39,850 nucleotides of DNA from Desulforhabdus sp. TSK (GTDB lineage Bacteria; Desulfobacterota; Syntrophobacteria; Syntrophobacterales; Syntrophobacteraceae), in NCBI RefSeq assembly GCF_022836495.1, contig NZ_BQXM01000043.1, positions 1 to 39,850 of the forward strand, read 5' to 3'. Made by a program: the position numbers and the translations under genes. Below the pieces are notes generated by a model. The model ran no database searches and was not told the DNA's origin. It was given only the letters and a program-made list of their open reading frames with translations. Positions within the stretch are counted from its first letter, which is position 1; every line of letters starts with the position of its first letter. Shown here one piece after another: positions 1 through 7,718 of the stretch.

Positions 1-127
1 CAACGGGACCTACGACAGAGTGATCGAGTTGTATCGAGAGCGCCATCCCATCACTGCTGTCCGCCCAGGGAAGAAACGGGGCTCACTTGGCGGGGATACC
101 GACCTGTAAAAAACGGGGAATGCGCCC
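1..127 (+). mobile_element. 3' end of an insertion sequence (right end, transposase C-terminus plus inverted repeat)
   Basis: Frame 2-109 is open from the window edge and encodes about 35 residues ending KKRGSLGGDTDL before a TAA stop. This looks like the C-terminus of a transposase whose body lies outside the window. Right after the stop comes a 22-bp sequence (106-127) ending GGGGAATGCGCCC. It is the exact reverse complement of the sequence at 39725-39746, where another IS copy begins, so the two are the terminal inverted repeats of one element. Position 127/128 is the junction with the femAB-like gene. Frame 1 is also open here, so the transposase frame is favoured only by its stop abutting the repeat. 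I do not recognise the IS family. Confidence 0.75.
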
Positions 128-374
128 TTTTGAGATGCACGAGAGGGAGAATGCCCATGGTCTGGGGGGCGGCGGCATGGGCGGCGCTGGTCTGTTTCGC
201 ATTTCTTTCAGGCGGCTCTGTAGGGGTAGCCATCAGGTAATAGGTTTTGTGGCCGTAGGCTTCTTCGATGACGTTCTTCCATCCGGAGAGATGATAAAGG
301 CCCCCTTTGGGATGTTCGTGTACGTAGGCATCCCAGAGGCGCCGGTCGTTTTCTTGAAGGAGTTTGATTTGCAT
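128..374 (-). pseudogene. FemAB-like XrtA/PEP-CTERM-associated acyltransferase, truncated by an IS
   Basis: The start MQIKLLQENDRRLWDAYV and the stretches SGWKNVIEEAYGHKTYYL and GILPLVHLK match the N-terminus of FemAB/GNAT-fold proteins encoded in exosortase (XrtA)-type exopolysaccharide loci. Only about 82 native residues remain. At 127/128 the reading frame runs straight into the IS terminal repeat and then into meaningless sequence, while family members are normally over 300 residues. An in-frame stretch of about 20 residues rich in Pro, Ala and Thr separates YYLMA from GILPLV, where relatives have a short turn. The gene is last in the minus-strand exopolysaccharide operon, starting 20 bp after the deacetylase. 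It is presumed inactive. Confidence 0.75.
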
Positions 375-393
375 TTCTTATTGCGGTGGGCCT

Positions 394-1407
394 TTAAATC
401 AACAAGTTGTTGTGTTCGATAAACTGCTTGAAGGATGAAAAGGGAATCTTTTCCAAAAGACCGATCAGCTTCGATTCGGTGCTGTGGAGGTTGAGGTAGT
501 GGCGAAACCTCGATCGGGGCGAGAGACCGGCCACACGGGGCTGGGCGGGATCGATCTCCCAGGGATGGATGAAGAAGACGGCCGGGAGGTTTTCTTTTAC
601 GTTCAAACGTCGGAGAGCCCACTGCGTTATTACACCGGGCAGCAGCCTGAAATATCCACCCCCTCCGATGGGAATGTTCTGACCGAACAGTTTGGCTGTG
701 GATACCGGGAACTCTAGCAGGAATCTTGCACGAAGGGAATCCGAGCCTTTGGGCTTGCAGCTTGCGCCATTCAAGGGAAAAAATTCGTAACCCTGCCCGC
801 CATTCAGGTGGATCGCGAAGGGTGAACGCGGCGCGCTGGGAATCCCGTAGCGGTCATGATGCACTGGAAAGATGCTGGAGTCGTAAACGTAGCCCTCATC
901 GGCCAGTATTTCCAGTGCCCACAGGGTTTGCCGGGTGATGGAATAGCTGGGAGCCCGGTAGCCGAGGACTCTCTCCCCGGCCAGGTCTTCCAGGATGGCC
1001 TTCGATTTGCGGATGTCTTCGCGAAACTCTGCAGGGGACAGGGTAGTGACCATGCGATGATCGTAGCCATGGCTCGCGATTTCATGCCCCCGGGCTTGAA
1101 TCTCTCGGATCAGGTGGGGATAGCGCTCGGCAATCCAGCCCAGGCAGAAGAAGGTGGCGCAGATGCGTTTGGCCGACGATGTGTGGGGGGCTGGGGGGCA
1201 TAGACCTTCGCTGACGCGTCTGCGGTCGAAAGCGACGGCGTTATCTAAGATTTCCAATATACGATGCGTGTTGCGCTCGATGCGGCAGTCGATTTCGGCC
1301 CATTTGCTCCTGCTGATTTTTTCTTCCAGGGCGGTCACCATGAAATAGTCTTCAAGGTCTACCGAAAAAATATTCAGGGGGCGTGGAGGTATCATAGATT
1401 GATGCAT
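394..1407 (-). CDS. Polysaccharide deacetylase, XrtA/PEP-CTERM-associated type
   Basis: A NodB-fold carbohydrate esterase that should remove N-acetyl groups from the exopolysaccharide made by this locus. FSVDLEDYF near residue 15 supplies the metal/catalytic Asp motif, HEIASHGYDH the His metal ligands, and GYRAPSYSIT and FFIHPWEID the later motifs. The C-terminal part resembles the DUF3473 tail of the exosortase-associated subfamily. About 23 residues (including CPPAPHTSSAKR) are inserted between RILEILD and ATFFCLGW, where relatives have a short turn. The start is uncertain: ATG at 1407 or 1395, neither with a recognisable Shine-Dalgarno sequence, because a CACGAAG repeat occupies the upstream region. 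No signal peptide is seen. It follows the tyrosine kinase gene in the same orientation. Confidence 0.85.
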   Translation of the reverse strand: MHQSMIPPRPLNIFSVDLEDYFMVTALEEKISRSKWAEIDCRIERNTHRILEILDNAVAFDRRRVSEGLCPPAPHTSSAKRICATFFCLGWIAERYPHLIREIQARGHEIASHGYDHRMVTTLSPAEFREDIRKSKAILEDLAGERVLGYRAPSYSITRQTLWALEILADEGYVYDSSIFPVHHDRYGIPSAPRSPFAIHLNGGQGYEFFPLNGASCKPKGSDSLRARFLLEFPVSTAKLFGQNIPIGGGGYFRLLPGVITQWALRRLNVKENLPAVFFIHPWEIDPAQPRVAGLSPRSRFRHYLNLHSTESKLIGLLEKIPFSSFKQFIEHNNLLI

Positions 1408-1413
1408 TGTTTT

Positions 1414-1502
1414 AAACCACGAAGGACACGAAGAGCACGAAGAGTGGGGGGAGTGGCGAGAACTTGATTTCTCCTTCGTGTCCTTCGTGGTCTTCGTGGT
1501 TT
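1414..1502. repeat. Inverted pair of CACGAAG tandem repeats
   Basis: Two 29-nt arms (1414-1442 and 1474-1502) face each other across 31 nt. Each arm holds three CACGAAG units at 9-nt spacing, preceded by AAAC. The arms are reverse complements apart from a few positions, so the RNA can form a long imperfect hairpin. The repeat fills the gap between the tyrosine kinase stop (1527) and the deacetylase start (1407) and replaces the place where a ribosome binding site should be. Repeats of this CACGAAG type occur between genes in other bacteria (recollection, not checked). Confidence 0.85.
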
Positions 1503-1526
1503 GTCAAAAAGGATAACATGAAAAAT

Positions 1527-2270
1527 TTACATTCTCTCGTAGATAAACCGGGGAATGTAGTATCGGCGCTTGTTGAGCACGATTCCGAGCACATTTCCGC
1601 CCACGCGCTCTATTCTCTCTTTGAGATTCTTCACGAGAGCAGAGGGCGTCTTTTCGGCTTCCACCACGATGACTACGCCGCTTACTTTTGGGGCGATGGC
1701 CAGTCCGTCCGGCGAGACGGTCAGGGGCGGGGAGTCGATAAGGATGAGATCGAAACGCTCCCAAACACTTCTCCAGAAGCCATTCAGTGTATGGGCATCG
1801 AAAATCGAGGGAGTTGCCGCCCGTGAGTTGGAGGATGGCCCTATATAGAGATCCATATTTTGCGCTTTGTGGAGGACACTTGTAATGAGAGTGTCATCGT
1901 TGACCGCTTCCTGCCAGCCGCGATCGTAGTGAATGTTGAAATAGTGGTGCTGTGTGGGGGTATGCCGGTCTGCATCGAGGAGAAGGACCGATTTACCGAT
2001 TTTGGTGGCCGTAAGCTGAGCGAGCTCACGGATGAGGGTCGAGGTTCCCTCTCCCTTACGTGCACTGATGAACTGCAAAATCTTTTTCGACGCGTCGGGC
2101 AGAGCGGTTTCGACGGCCTTATAGAGGCAGAGCATCTCCTCTTCCATATGACACTCTTCAGGACCGATGGACGGGGCATGAGGAGGATGCTGCAGCGCCT
2201 GCTGCGGCAATGGCAAGCAGCCCTGCTTTTGCCTGCTGGCCTGCTTCAATGCTTCATATATTTTACTCAT
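1527..2270 (-). CDS. Tyrosine autokinase of CpsD/BY-kinase type (exopolysaccharide, XrtA-associated)
   Basis: Cytoplasmic P-loop partner of the chain-length protein encoded just upstream; such kinases control polymer length and export by cycles of tyrosine autophosphorylation. It begins MSKIYEALKQA, typical of the subgroup. Visible motifs are Walker A-like SARKGEGTST near residue 70, Walker A' VLLLDADRH and Walker B LILIDSPP. The Walker A lysine of the usual GEGKST is Thr here, a variant I believe is shared by some exosortase-linked relatives. The C-terminus NKRRYYIPRFIYERM carries three Tyr but no long Tyr cluster. AGGAGG lies about 10 nt before the ATG. Function is by family; kinase activity is not certain given the K-to-T change. 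Confidence 0.85.
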   Translation of the reverse strand: MSKIYEALKQASRQKQGCLPLPQQALQHPPHAPSIGPEECHMEEEMLCLYKAVETALPDASKKILQFISARKGEGTSTLIRELAQLTATKIGKSVLLLDADRHTPTQHHYFNIHYDRGWQEAVNDDTLITSVLHKAQNMDLYIGPSSNSRAATPSIFDAHTLNGFWRSVWERFDLILIDSPPLTVSPDGLAIAPKVSGVVIVVEAEKTPSALVKNLKERIERVGGNVLGIVLNKRRYYIPRFIYERM

Positions 2271-2352
2271 GAGTCGGGGACCTCCTGAGGCATCTTGCCG
2301 GAGCGAGACGAAGGTTTTGGCCGTACGGGTCGAATGCTTTCTGGGTTTGGCA

Positions 2353-3960
2353 TCAGTTCTTGTACGAAACTGTCGTTAGAACAGGCAGGCCGAGTAGCTT
2401 TTCTGCCTGTGCAGGCGATGAGATGGTGCGGTCCAGAAACACCAGGAGGAACACAAGGGCAATTCCTGCAGCGAGGCCCAGTGGAACTGACGCAGCAACA
2501 AAGACCTTCCAGCTGTAGTTTTTGTATTTTACCGGTACGGCGGGTGGGACTGCGGACTGAAGCACCTGGATGCTGGTCATTTCCTGGCGGTTCAAGTCAT
2601 CGGAGATGCGCGCCTCTTCAACTTTATTCACGTAGATCTGGTAGTATTTTTCGTTAAGAGTCACCTGACGCTGCAGTTCCCGCCATTTGTTCTCCTGTGC
2701 ATCGAGATCTTGGACCTTTTTCTGTAAATCGGTCAGCTCCTGCTTGAGATCGCTGATCCTTATTTCCAGGGAGCTCAATTCGGCCAGCGTCGTGATCCTT
2801 TCTTTCGCGAGCTGTTCTCTCAGGTTGAAGCTGGAAGGATCTTCCAGTACGGGGGTGTTCTCAGGGCCATTGGCCTCGGCCTTTTGCCTTTCTTTGGCCA
2901 GGGTTTCTTCGACCTGTTTGATTTCATTGCGAGTGTTCACGATGACCTGGCTTTTTTCAGTGTACTTTGTCAGGAGCTCCGATTCCTTGAGCTTGAGCTG
3001 GGTGAGCTTCGCATTCAGAGTTTCAACGACGTTTGCGGGATTGGGCCCTGTGGAAACTTCAATCTTCAAACCGCCCCCCTTGGACTTCGGAAGCTTTTTG
3101 ATCTGCTCCTCAAGGGTGGAAAGTTTTTGCTGCAGTTCCTTCGTCTGAGTTTCAGCAGCCCTGACGGCACCTTCGAGGTTGCCGCGATGCCCGCGCAGGA
3201 GGCTCAGCTCGCTGTCGAAATCAAAGATGTGATACTTTTGCCGGAAGGCTTCCAGATTGTCTTCCGATTCTTTCACTTTTTGCCGGTACTCCGCCGCCTT
3301 TTTATCTAGAAAAAATGTTGACTTGGGGTCTGCGAGGACGCTCATGCGCTTTTGTTGGTAAAAATCCACAAGCAGGTTCACCACACGTGCCGCAAGTTCG
3401 GGATCTTCATCCCGGTATTGGATTTCGATCAGGTTGGCATTGCGACCGGCCTGGACAGACAAGTTTCGAGTCAGGTCGAGAATGGCTGCTTCCTGGAGGG
3501 ACATATTCGCTGGTGGCTGCTTCACCAACTTGGGAAAAAGTTTTTCCATGCCGACGGATGCAATGATGCGTTCTTTCAATTCTCTGCTTTGTAGGATCGT
3601 CCTTTCGGCTGAAAAAATGTCTGAACGACCAAAAGCGAGGGGCGTCTTGCCTCCCGGTTCAGGGCTCACATCTGAGTATTCCCTGCCATACCTTGCCATC
3701 AAAATTGCTGAGGCCTCGTAGACTGGAGAAAAGAAACGCTGTTTGATGAAGTAGGCACCGGGAGAGGACAGCACGCACAATAGAAAAACGATCAGCATCT
3801 TGTATTTGTGCTTAAAGAGCGGACTTACGTAAGTTTTGAGGTTCAGGCTGTGGAAATTTAATGTTTTTACCGAAGGGTGCGGGTTATCCATCTTCAATAT
3901 CGGCATTGAACCCGAGCGGGGTACGGGTAGCTCATGATGGGGCTTCTTCGTTGGTTCCAT
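2353..3960 (-). CDS. Chain-length determinant / GumC-Wzz-type inner membrane protein
   Basis: Polysaccharide co-polymerase: an inner membrane protein with a large periplasmic coiled-coil domain that links the polymerase, the kinase and the Wza-type exporter. A transmembrane helix lies at about residues 55-75 (MLIVFLLCVLSSPGAYF). It is followed by the Wzz-type domain, then by strong heptad-rich coiled coil from about 210 to 440. Near 455 is the RQVTLNEKYYQIYVNKVEEA region typical of GumC/XrtA-linked proteins, and a second helix lies at about 490-512. At 535 residues it is the long coiled-coil type, not the short Wzz type. The kinase is a separate gene, so the Wzc-like function is split. AAAGG lies 8 nt before the start. 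Confidence 0.88.
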   Translation of the reverse strand: MEPTKKPHHELPVPRSGSMPILKMDNPHPSVKTLNFHSLNLKTYVSPLFKHKYKMLIVFLLCVLSSPGAYFIKQRFFSPVYEASAILMARYGREYSDVSPEPGGKTPLAFGRSDIFSAERTILQSRELKERIIASVGMEKLFPKLVKQPPANMSLQEAAILDLTRNLSVQAGRNANLIEIQYRDEDPELAARVVNLLVDFYQQKRMSVLADPKSTFFLDKKAAEYRQKVKESEDNLEAFRQKYHIFDFDSELSLLRGHRGNLEGAVRAAETQTKELQQKLSTLEEQIKKLPKSKGGGLKIEVSTGPNPANVVETLNAKLTQLKLKESELLTKYTEKSQVIVNTRNEIKQVEETLAKERQKAEANGPENTPVLEDPSSFNLREQLAKERITTLAELSSLEIRISDLKQELTDLQKKVQDLDAQENKWRELQRQVTLNEKYYQIYVNKVEEARISDDLNRQEMTSIQVLQSAVPPAVPVKYKNYSWKVFVAASVPLGLAAGIALVFLLVFLDRTISSPAQAEKLLGLPVLTTVSYKN

Positions 3961-3994
3961 TTACTCACCTTTGAGAATACTGATAGGGCTTGCC

Positions 3995-5971
3995 TTACCG
4001 CGCGCCCTGCCCCAGCAGAACGACGCCGATGGTTTTGAGGAAAATCTTGAGATCCAGTAGAATGGACATGTTTTTGATGTAGTAGAGATCATATTCTAAT
4101 TTGTGCACCGCATCCTCCACGGAGGCCCCGTAGGGGTAGTTCACCTGCGCCCAGCCCGTGACACCGGGAGGGACCGAGTGCCGAACCGCATAGTAAGGAA
4201 TGACCGTTTCCAGTTTTTTCACGAAATTGGAGCGTTCCGGACGGGGACCGATGAGGCTCATTTCTCCCTTGAATACATTCCAGAGCTGCGGAATTTCATC
4301 GATGCGGAAGAGGCGTATCCAGCGTCCTACACGAGTCACCCGCGCATCTCCCTTAACAGCCCATTGTGCTCCTTGTGCTTCGGCATCTTCAACCATGGAA
4401 CGAAACTTGACCACCGAAAAAATCCTTCCGCCTTTTCCTACGCGATCCTGGCGATAAAAAACCGGGCCCCTGGAGTCCAGGCAGATCGCCACGGCGGTCA
4501 GGGCCATCAGGGGAGCAAGGCAGAGAAGCATGAGGCTGGAGAGGCCAAAATCGATGAGACGCTTGATCCTTTGTACGTACTCCTTGGAAAGGAGGTAAAA
4601 GCCGTCTGCAAAAAGAAGCCATTCATCCTCGATGTAATTGACGGGAACCCTGCCCGTAAGCCGTTCATAAAGCGTGGGCATCTCCAGGACTTCCATGCCC
4701 CGGAGACGTGCGTCCAGCACCATCCGGATGGGGCGCGCCTGGTTCTTTCGCGGTGTCGCAAGGATGGCCGCCTTGGCCCGAACCTGCTCCGCGATTTGTT
4801 GAAGCTGGTCAGGAGTGCCGAGAATGGGCAGCGATCCCAAAATCTTACCTACCTTCTTCGGATCGTCGTCTAAAATGCCTCTCACCTGGTAAGGGGAGAG
4901 GGGACTGCTCAAAAGCCTGCAGATGGCCGTGCTGCAAGATCCGGAACCGAGGATCAATGCGCCCGCCTTCGTGACGTTCGCCTGGAACAGCCCCCCGTAA
5001 AGCATCCTCCATCCAGCGATCATGACAACGAGAAAAAGCATCTGAATTCCCAGGATGCCTCGCCCATATTGCCAGTCCGGCACGATGTAGAAGAGAAACC
5101 CATAAAGGCAGGTACCCAGCACTACCGCCACGGTCGTACGCAGAATCGTCTCGTGAGATTTAAACGGTCTGGCCACATTATACATGTCGAATATGTAAAG
5201 AGTCATGGGGTAAACGAGCAGCACCAGGTATCTCAGGCCGGATGCCACCAGGAGGTCCGAAAAGTGCTGCAGGCGGACCCAATTGGCGACGAGAATCGAG
5301 AGCAAAATGAGGAAGGCATCTCCCGCCAGCAGAATCCAGCGCTCCTTGATGAATCCGAGGCAAATCCTTTCCTTGCAAGGTGCTGCTTCTTCGTCTCCTC
5401 CATGAGCGAAAGTGTCTTCCGGACTCATTTCTTCCTGGAGACCCGGCTGGGCCGACGGCATGGGGGCGGGCACCAGTCGCAAATGGGACGAAGAAGGTAA
5501 AATCGATTCTTGAGGTTCTGCCGGTAAGGACTGAAACGAAATGCTGATTTTGTTGAGTTGATCCAACTTCAGTGCAGCAGAAAAGCTCTTGTAAATCTTG
5601 CGGGAAATTTGATCTCTGACGAAGGTTCCGTCCACCTGGCGGAGCTCCGTAAAAGCAACTCCCAGGGTGTGTCTATAGCGTACCCATCCCTTCAGATCCG
5701 TATTCCTCGTGGTACGATTCAGCTCTCGGACGATCTGGGTGATGATTTCATTTTCGTCGGAAGCGCTGGTGATTTCTTCGAACTCTATGAGCATCAAGAG
5801 AAATGGTCTTGCGGATCGTTTGGTGCGTTTGCCCTCGATGGCGACCATCTCATTGAAATATTCTTCACGGTATATCCCCCAATCCGGGTCCGTCAGGGCT
5901 TTATTCGGAGACGCCTCGGGAGGGCTCTTCTTTTGAGGAAGGAGTGCATTGATCATGGTGAGAAAATGCAT
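3995..5971 (-). CDS. Undecaprenyl-phosphate sugar transferase with N-terminal degenerate GGDEF-like domain
   Basis: Initiating glycosyltransferase that puts the first sugar phosphate on undecaprenyl phosphate at the inner membrane. Residues 205-330 hold about five membrane helices, and 335-460 a Rossmann-like domain (ILGSGSCSTAICRLL, RGILDDD). From about 465 follows the catalytic bacterial sugar transferase domain with VFYRQDRVGKGG, KFRSMVEDAE, GDARVTRVGRWIR, DEIPQLWNVF and SLIGPRPER. Unusually, residues 30-150 look like a diguanylate cyclase fold (YREEYFNEMVAIEGKRTKRS, RPFLLMLIEFEEI, LNRTTRNTDLKGWVRYR) in which RHTLG replaces GGDEF. A Pro-rich linker (150-200) joins the parts. At 658 residues it is about 190 longer than usual. 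It starts 14 nt after the export gene stop, with GAGG before the ATG. Confidence 0.9.
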   Translation of the reverse strand: MHFLTMINALLPQKKSPPEASPNKALTDPDWGIYREEYFNEMVAIEGKRTKRSARPFLLMLIEFEEITSASDENEIITQIVRELNRTTRNTDLKGWVRYRHTLGVAFTELRQVDGTFVRDQISRKIYKSFSAALKLDQLNKISISFQSLPAEPQESILPSSSHLRLVPAPMPSAQPGLQEEMSPEDTFAHGGDEEAAPCKERICLGFIKERWILLAGDAFLILLSILVANWVRLQHFSDLLVASGLRYLVLLVYPMTLYIFDMYNVARPFKSHETILRTTVAVVLGTCLYGFLFYIVPDWQYGRGILGIQMLFLVVMIAGWRMLYGGLFQANVTKAGALILGSGSCSTAICRLLSSPLSPYQVRGILDDDPKKVGKILGSLPILGTPDQLQQIAEQVRAKAAILATPRKNQARPIRMVLDARLRGMEVLEMPTLYERLTGRVPVNYIEDEWLLFADGFYLLSKEYVQRIKRLIDFGLSSLMLLCLAPLMALTAVAICLDSRGPVFYRQDRVGKGGRIFSVVKFRSMVEDAEAQGAQWAVKGDARVTRVGRWIRLFRIDEIPQLWNVFKGEMSLIGPRPERSNFVKKLETVIPYYAVRHSVPPGVTGWAQVNYPYGASVEDAVHKLEYDLYYIKNMSILLDLKIFLKTIGVVLLGQGAR

Positions 5972-5985
5972 GGCAACCTCTGGCG

Positions 5986-6705
5986 CTAATTGGTTATCAC
6001 ACTGTAGTAGAGGAGAAACTCCTGGGGTAGCACAAGGATGGTGCGGCGGAGATACAGATCGACCCAGGTGGCTGCGTTGCCGATGGGGGACTTGGGCACA
6101 AAAACAATGTCGTAGGGAGCCAGGACAATGTCCTGCCGCATGTCCGTGCCATCGATGACGGTTCTCAGGTTGACGGGGATGGCCATGGGCTTGTAGTCAT
6201 TGTCGCGCCGAATGACAACCACCTCATTGGTCCGCGCCGTATCTCTCAAACCGCCTGAAAAGGCGATGGACTGAAGTACCGTGAACGGGCCCACAAGCTC
6301 GACGACGCCGGGTTTGTTCACTTCGCCGTCTACATAGACCTTTTGTGCTGTGAAAGAGCGAACGATGACCGTCAGCACAGGGTTGGCCAGCTCATCGGTG
6401 TATTTTTGCTTGAGCTCTTCGGTCAATTCAGCAGGGGTGCGGCCCGCCGCCATGACCTCTTCGATGAGCTGCAGCGATATTTTGCCGTCGGGGCGGACCA
6501 CCAACTGCTCGTTTAACTCAGGATTGTAAAAAAACTTGATGTCCAGCTGGTCGCCCGTGTTGATGCGGTATTCGGCTGCTGGTTTATGTGAGAAGGTAGC
6601 TGCGGGACTGCCGACGGGAGTTGGGTTTTTGACGACTGGGCCGGTGGAGCATGCAGTCAAAAGGAGAATGAGAAGCATTGCCTGAAAAATGGAAGTCTTT
6701 TTCAT
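5986..6705 (-). CDS. Wza-like polysaccharide export lipoprotein (Poly_export/SLBB)
   Basis: First gene of the exopolysaccharide operon; outer-membrane export protein. A lipoprotein signal ends with LLLTACSTG, so Cys at about residue 19 should be lipidated. Next come the Poly_export domain (YRINTGDQLDIKFFYNPELN, VRPDGKISLQLIEEVMAAG, LTEELKQKY) and an SLBB domain (KVYVDGEVNKPGVVEL, LQSIAFSGGLRDTARTNEV). At 239 residues it is shorter than E. coli Wza and fits the one-SLBB exosortase-associated subgroup. About 125 bp upstream lies an ops-like antitermination site, and beyond that an RfaH-like gene. Confidence 0.9.
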   Translation of the reverse strand: MKKTSIFQAMLLILLLTACSTGPVVKNPTPVGSPAATFSHKPAAEYRINTGDQLDIKFFYNPELNEQLVVRPDGKISLQLIEEVMAAGRTPAELTEELKQKYTDELANPVLTVIVRSFTAQKVYVDGEVNKPGVVELVGPFTVLQSIAFSGGLRDTARTNEVVVIRRDNDYKPMAIPVNLRTVIDGTDMRQDIVLAPYDIVFVPKSPIGNAATWVDLYLRRTILVLPQEFLLYYSVITN

Positions 6706-6829
6706 GAGCTGCCTGTCTTTGAGCGGTTAGGTTTGGGATCGTAGCCGGAGAGGCCTTACAGCTCTGATTCATCGCCTCAAAGGAGCCCTATGAAGGCGGC
6801 GGCGCCTCCATGGTTTTGAGAGAATCAGG

Positions 6830-6842
6830 GCAGGCTACCGCC
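6830..6842 (-). promoter_or_regulatory. ops element (RfaH recruitment site)
   Basis: Read 5' to 3' on the minus strand, positions 6842 to 6830 are GGCGGTAGCCTGC. The E. coli ops core is GGCGGTAGCGTG, so 11 of its 12 bases match, including the whole GGCGGTAGC. The site lies about 125 nt upstream of the first exopolysaccharide gene on the coding strand, the usual place for ops. An RfaH/NusG paralogue is the next gene upstream. No other full copy was found in the window. In enterobacteria RNA polymerase pauses at ops and RfaH loads onto the non-template strand. Confidence 0.75.
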
Positions 6843-7057
6843 ATTAACTGTACACTCTGACCTGTACAATTTGAATTGTCTTATGTGCTGGGGCAGCCTC
6901 GGTGCTCCTAGAGGCTGTCTCGAATGTGCCTGCGCCCCGTGTTCTCAAACAAAAAGCGCGCGGGAAGGATGCATGAGCTCGCAGGGCGGGGAGTGCCATT
7001 CCCCTCCATACGCATTCCCTATACTCTGCAAGGGAGAGACATTGACTTTACAACTCT

Positions 7058-7124
7058 GTAGGAGCGGCTTCCAGCCGCGACTCTTTCAAGAGCCTTTACT
7101 GTCACGGCTGGAAGCCGTTCCTAC
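7058..7124. repeat. REPIN-like paired REP hairpin 1 (variant A, diverged right arm)
   Basis: Left arm 7058-7080 begins GTAGGA and contains the 6-bp hairpin GCGGCT/AGCCGC with loop TCC. Right arm 7102-7124 is its inverted partner but reads ACGGCT/AGCCGT. The two changes keep the arm's own stem paired (G:C became A:T) while weakening pairing between arms. The arms are 21 nt apart. It lies between the RfaH-like gene and the exopolysaccharide operon. Confidence 0.85.
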
Positions 7125-7190
7125 AAAAAAGTCCATGTCGATGCTGTTGGCAGTTTAATAAAGATTTTCGCCTGTGCCGCCCTTATGAGC

Positions 7191-7688
7191 TCATATTTTC
7201 GCGATGTACTGCACGGGCAGTTCAATCTTTGCTTTCAGCTCCAGGGTGTTCAACAGAACCATAACTCTCTCGTTGGGTTTCAGCTCGAAAAGAACTTCAC
7301 CGTCCAGCCCCATAAAAGGGCCCTCTTGAATGCGTATTTTGTCTCCACGATTCAGTCTGGGCTGGTCCAGAACGATGAACCCATCCCGTGTGCGGTCCTG
7401 GAGAAACTGAATGATGTCGGGGGAAACCACGTAAGGCTCGCCGGCTCGATTCCCCACGAGCTGCCTGACGCCACGGGTATAGCGCACCAGGTGGAAGTGC
7501 CGTTCGGGCTCCAGCAGGGAAAATATGTACGAGGGAAAAAGATGCTCCTGCACTTCCTGCCATCTGGATCGCGCAAACCGCTTCCTGAGGATTTTTGGGT
7601 TGAATACCTCGATCCCTTGCCGCGTCGTGAGGGTAGCGGACACATCGTCTTCGTGGCCGCGTTTTACATAGATGCAATACCAATCCAT
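7191..7688 (-). CDS. RfaH/UpxY-type transcription antiterminator (NusG paralogue)
   Basis: A specialised NusG paralogue expected to bind RNA polymerase at the ops site in front of the exopolysaccharide operon and suppress pausing and termination through the long minus-strand transcript. The NGN domain spans about residues 1-105 (MDWYCIYVKRGHEDDVS, FNPKILRK, HLFPSYIFSLL, VRYTRGVRQLVG). The C-terminal KOW domain has RGDKIRIQEGPFMGLDGEV. It keeps an ordinary KOW motif, unlike E. coli RfaH whose C-terminal domain is fold-switching. Its 165 residues are normal for RfaH and UpxY. Placement right upstream of the locus and of ops fits a dedicated regulator rather than general NusG. Confidence 0.88.
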   Translation of the reverse strand: MDWYCIYVKRGHEDDVSATLTTRQGIEVFNPKILRKRFARSRWQEVQEHLFPSYIFSLLEPERHFHLVRYTRGVRQLVGNRAGEPYVVSPDIIQFLQDRTRDGFIVLDQPRLNRGDKIRIQEGPFMGLDGEVLFELKPNERVMVLLNTLELKAKIELPVQYIAKI

Positions 7689-7718
7689 CGCTTCCGACTT
7701 TCCCCTCTGATGAATGTA

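Larger units (their letters stand above)
6706..7190. other. Leader region between the RfaH-like gene and the exopolysaccharide operon
   Basis: 485 bp with no convincing gene. Reading on the minus strand it holds a paired REP hairpin (7058-7124), a GC-rich stretch, TGTACA repeated twice at about 6848-6868, and an ops element at 6830-6842. I see no clear sigma-70 promoter close to the ops site and no T-tract terminator after the RfaH-like gene, so read-through from that gene into the operon is possible. Confidence 0.5.

Noticed and set aside
1412-1594. 60-codon minus-strand frame
   Set aside because: Made of the translated CACGAAG repeat (NHEDHEGHEG).
6980-7000. Possible sigma-54 promoter (TGGCAC on the minus strand)
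   Set aside because: The -12 GC is not at the required distance from the -24 GG.
6871-7158. 95-codon plus-strand frame upstream of the exopolysaccharide operon
   Set aside because: Its C-terminal third is simply the translation of a REP hairpin (CRSGFQPRLF), and it lacks a ribosome binding site.
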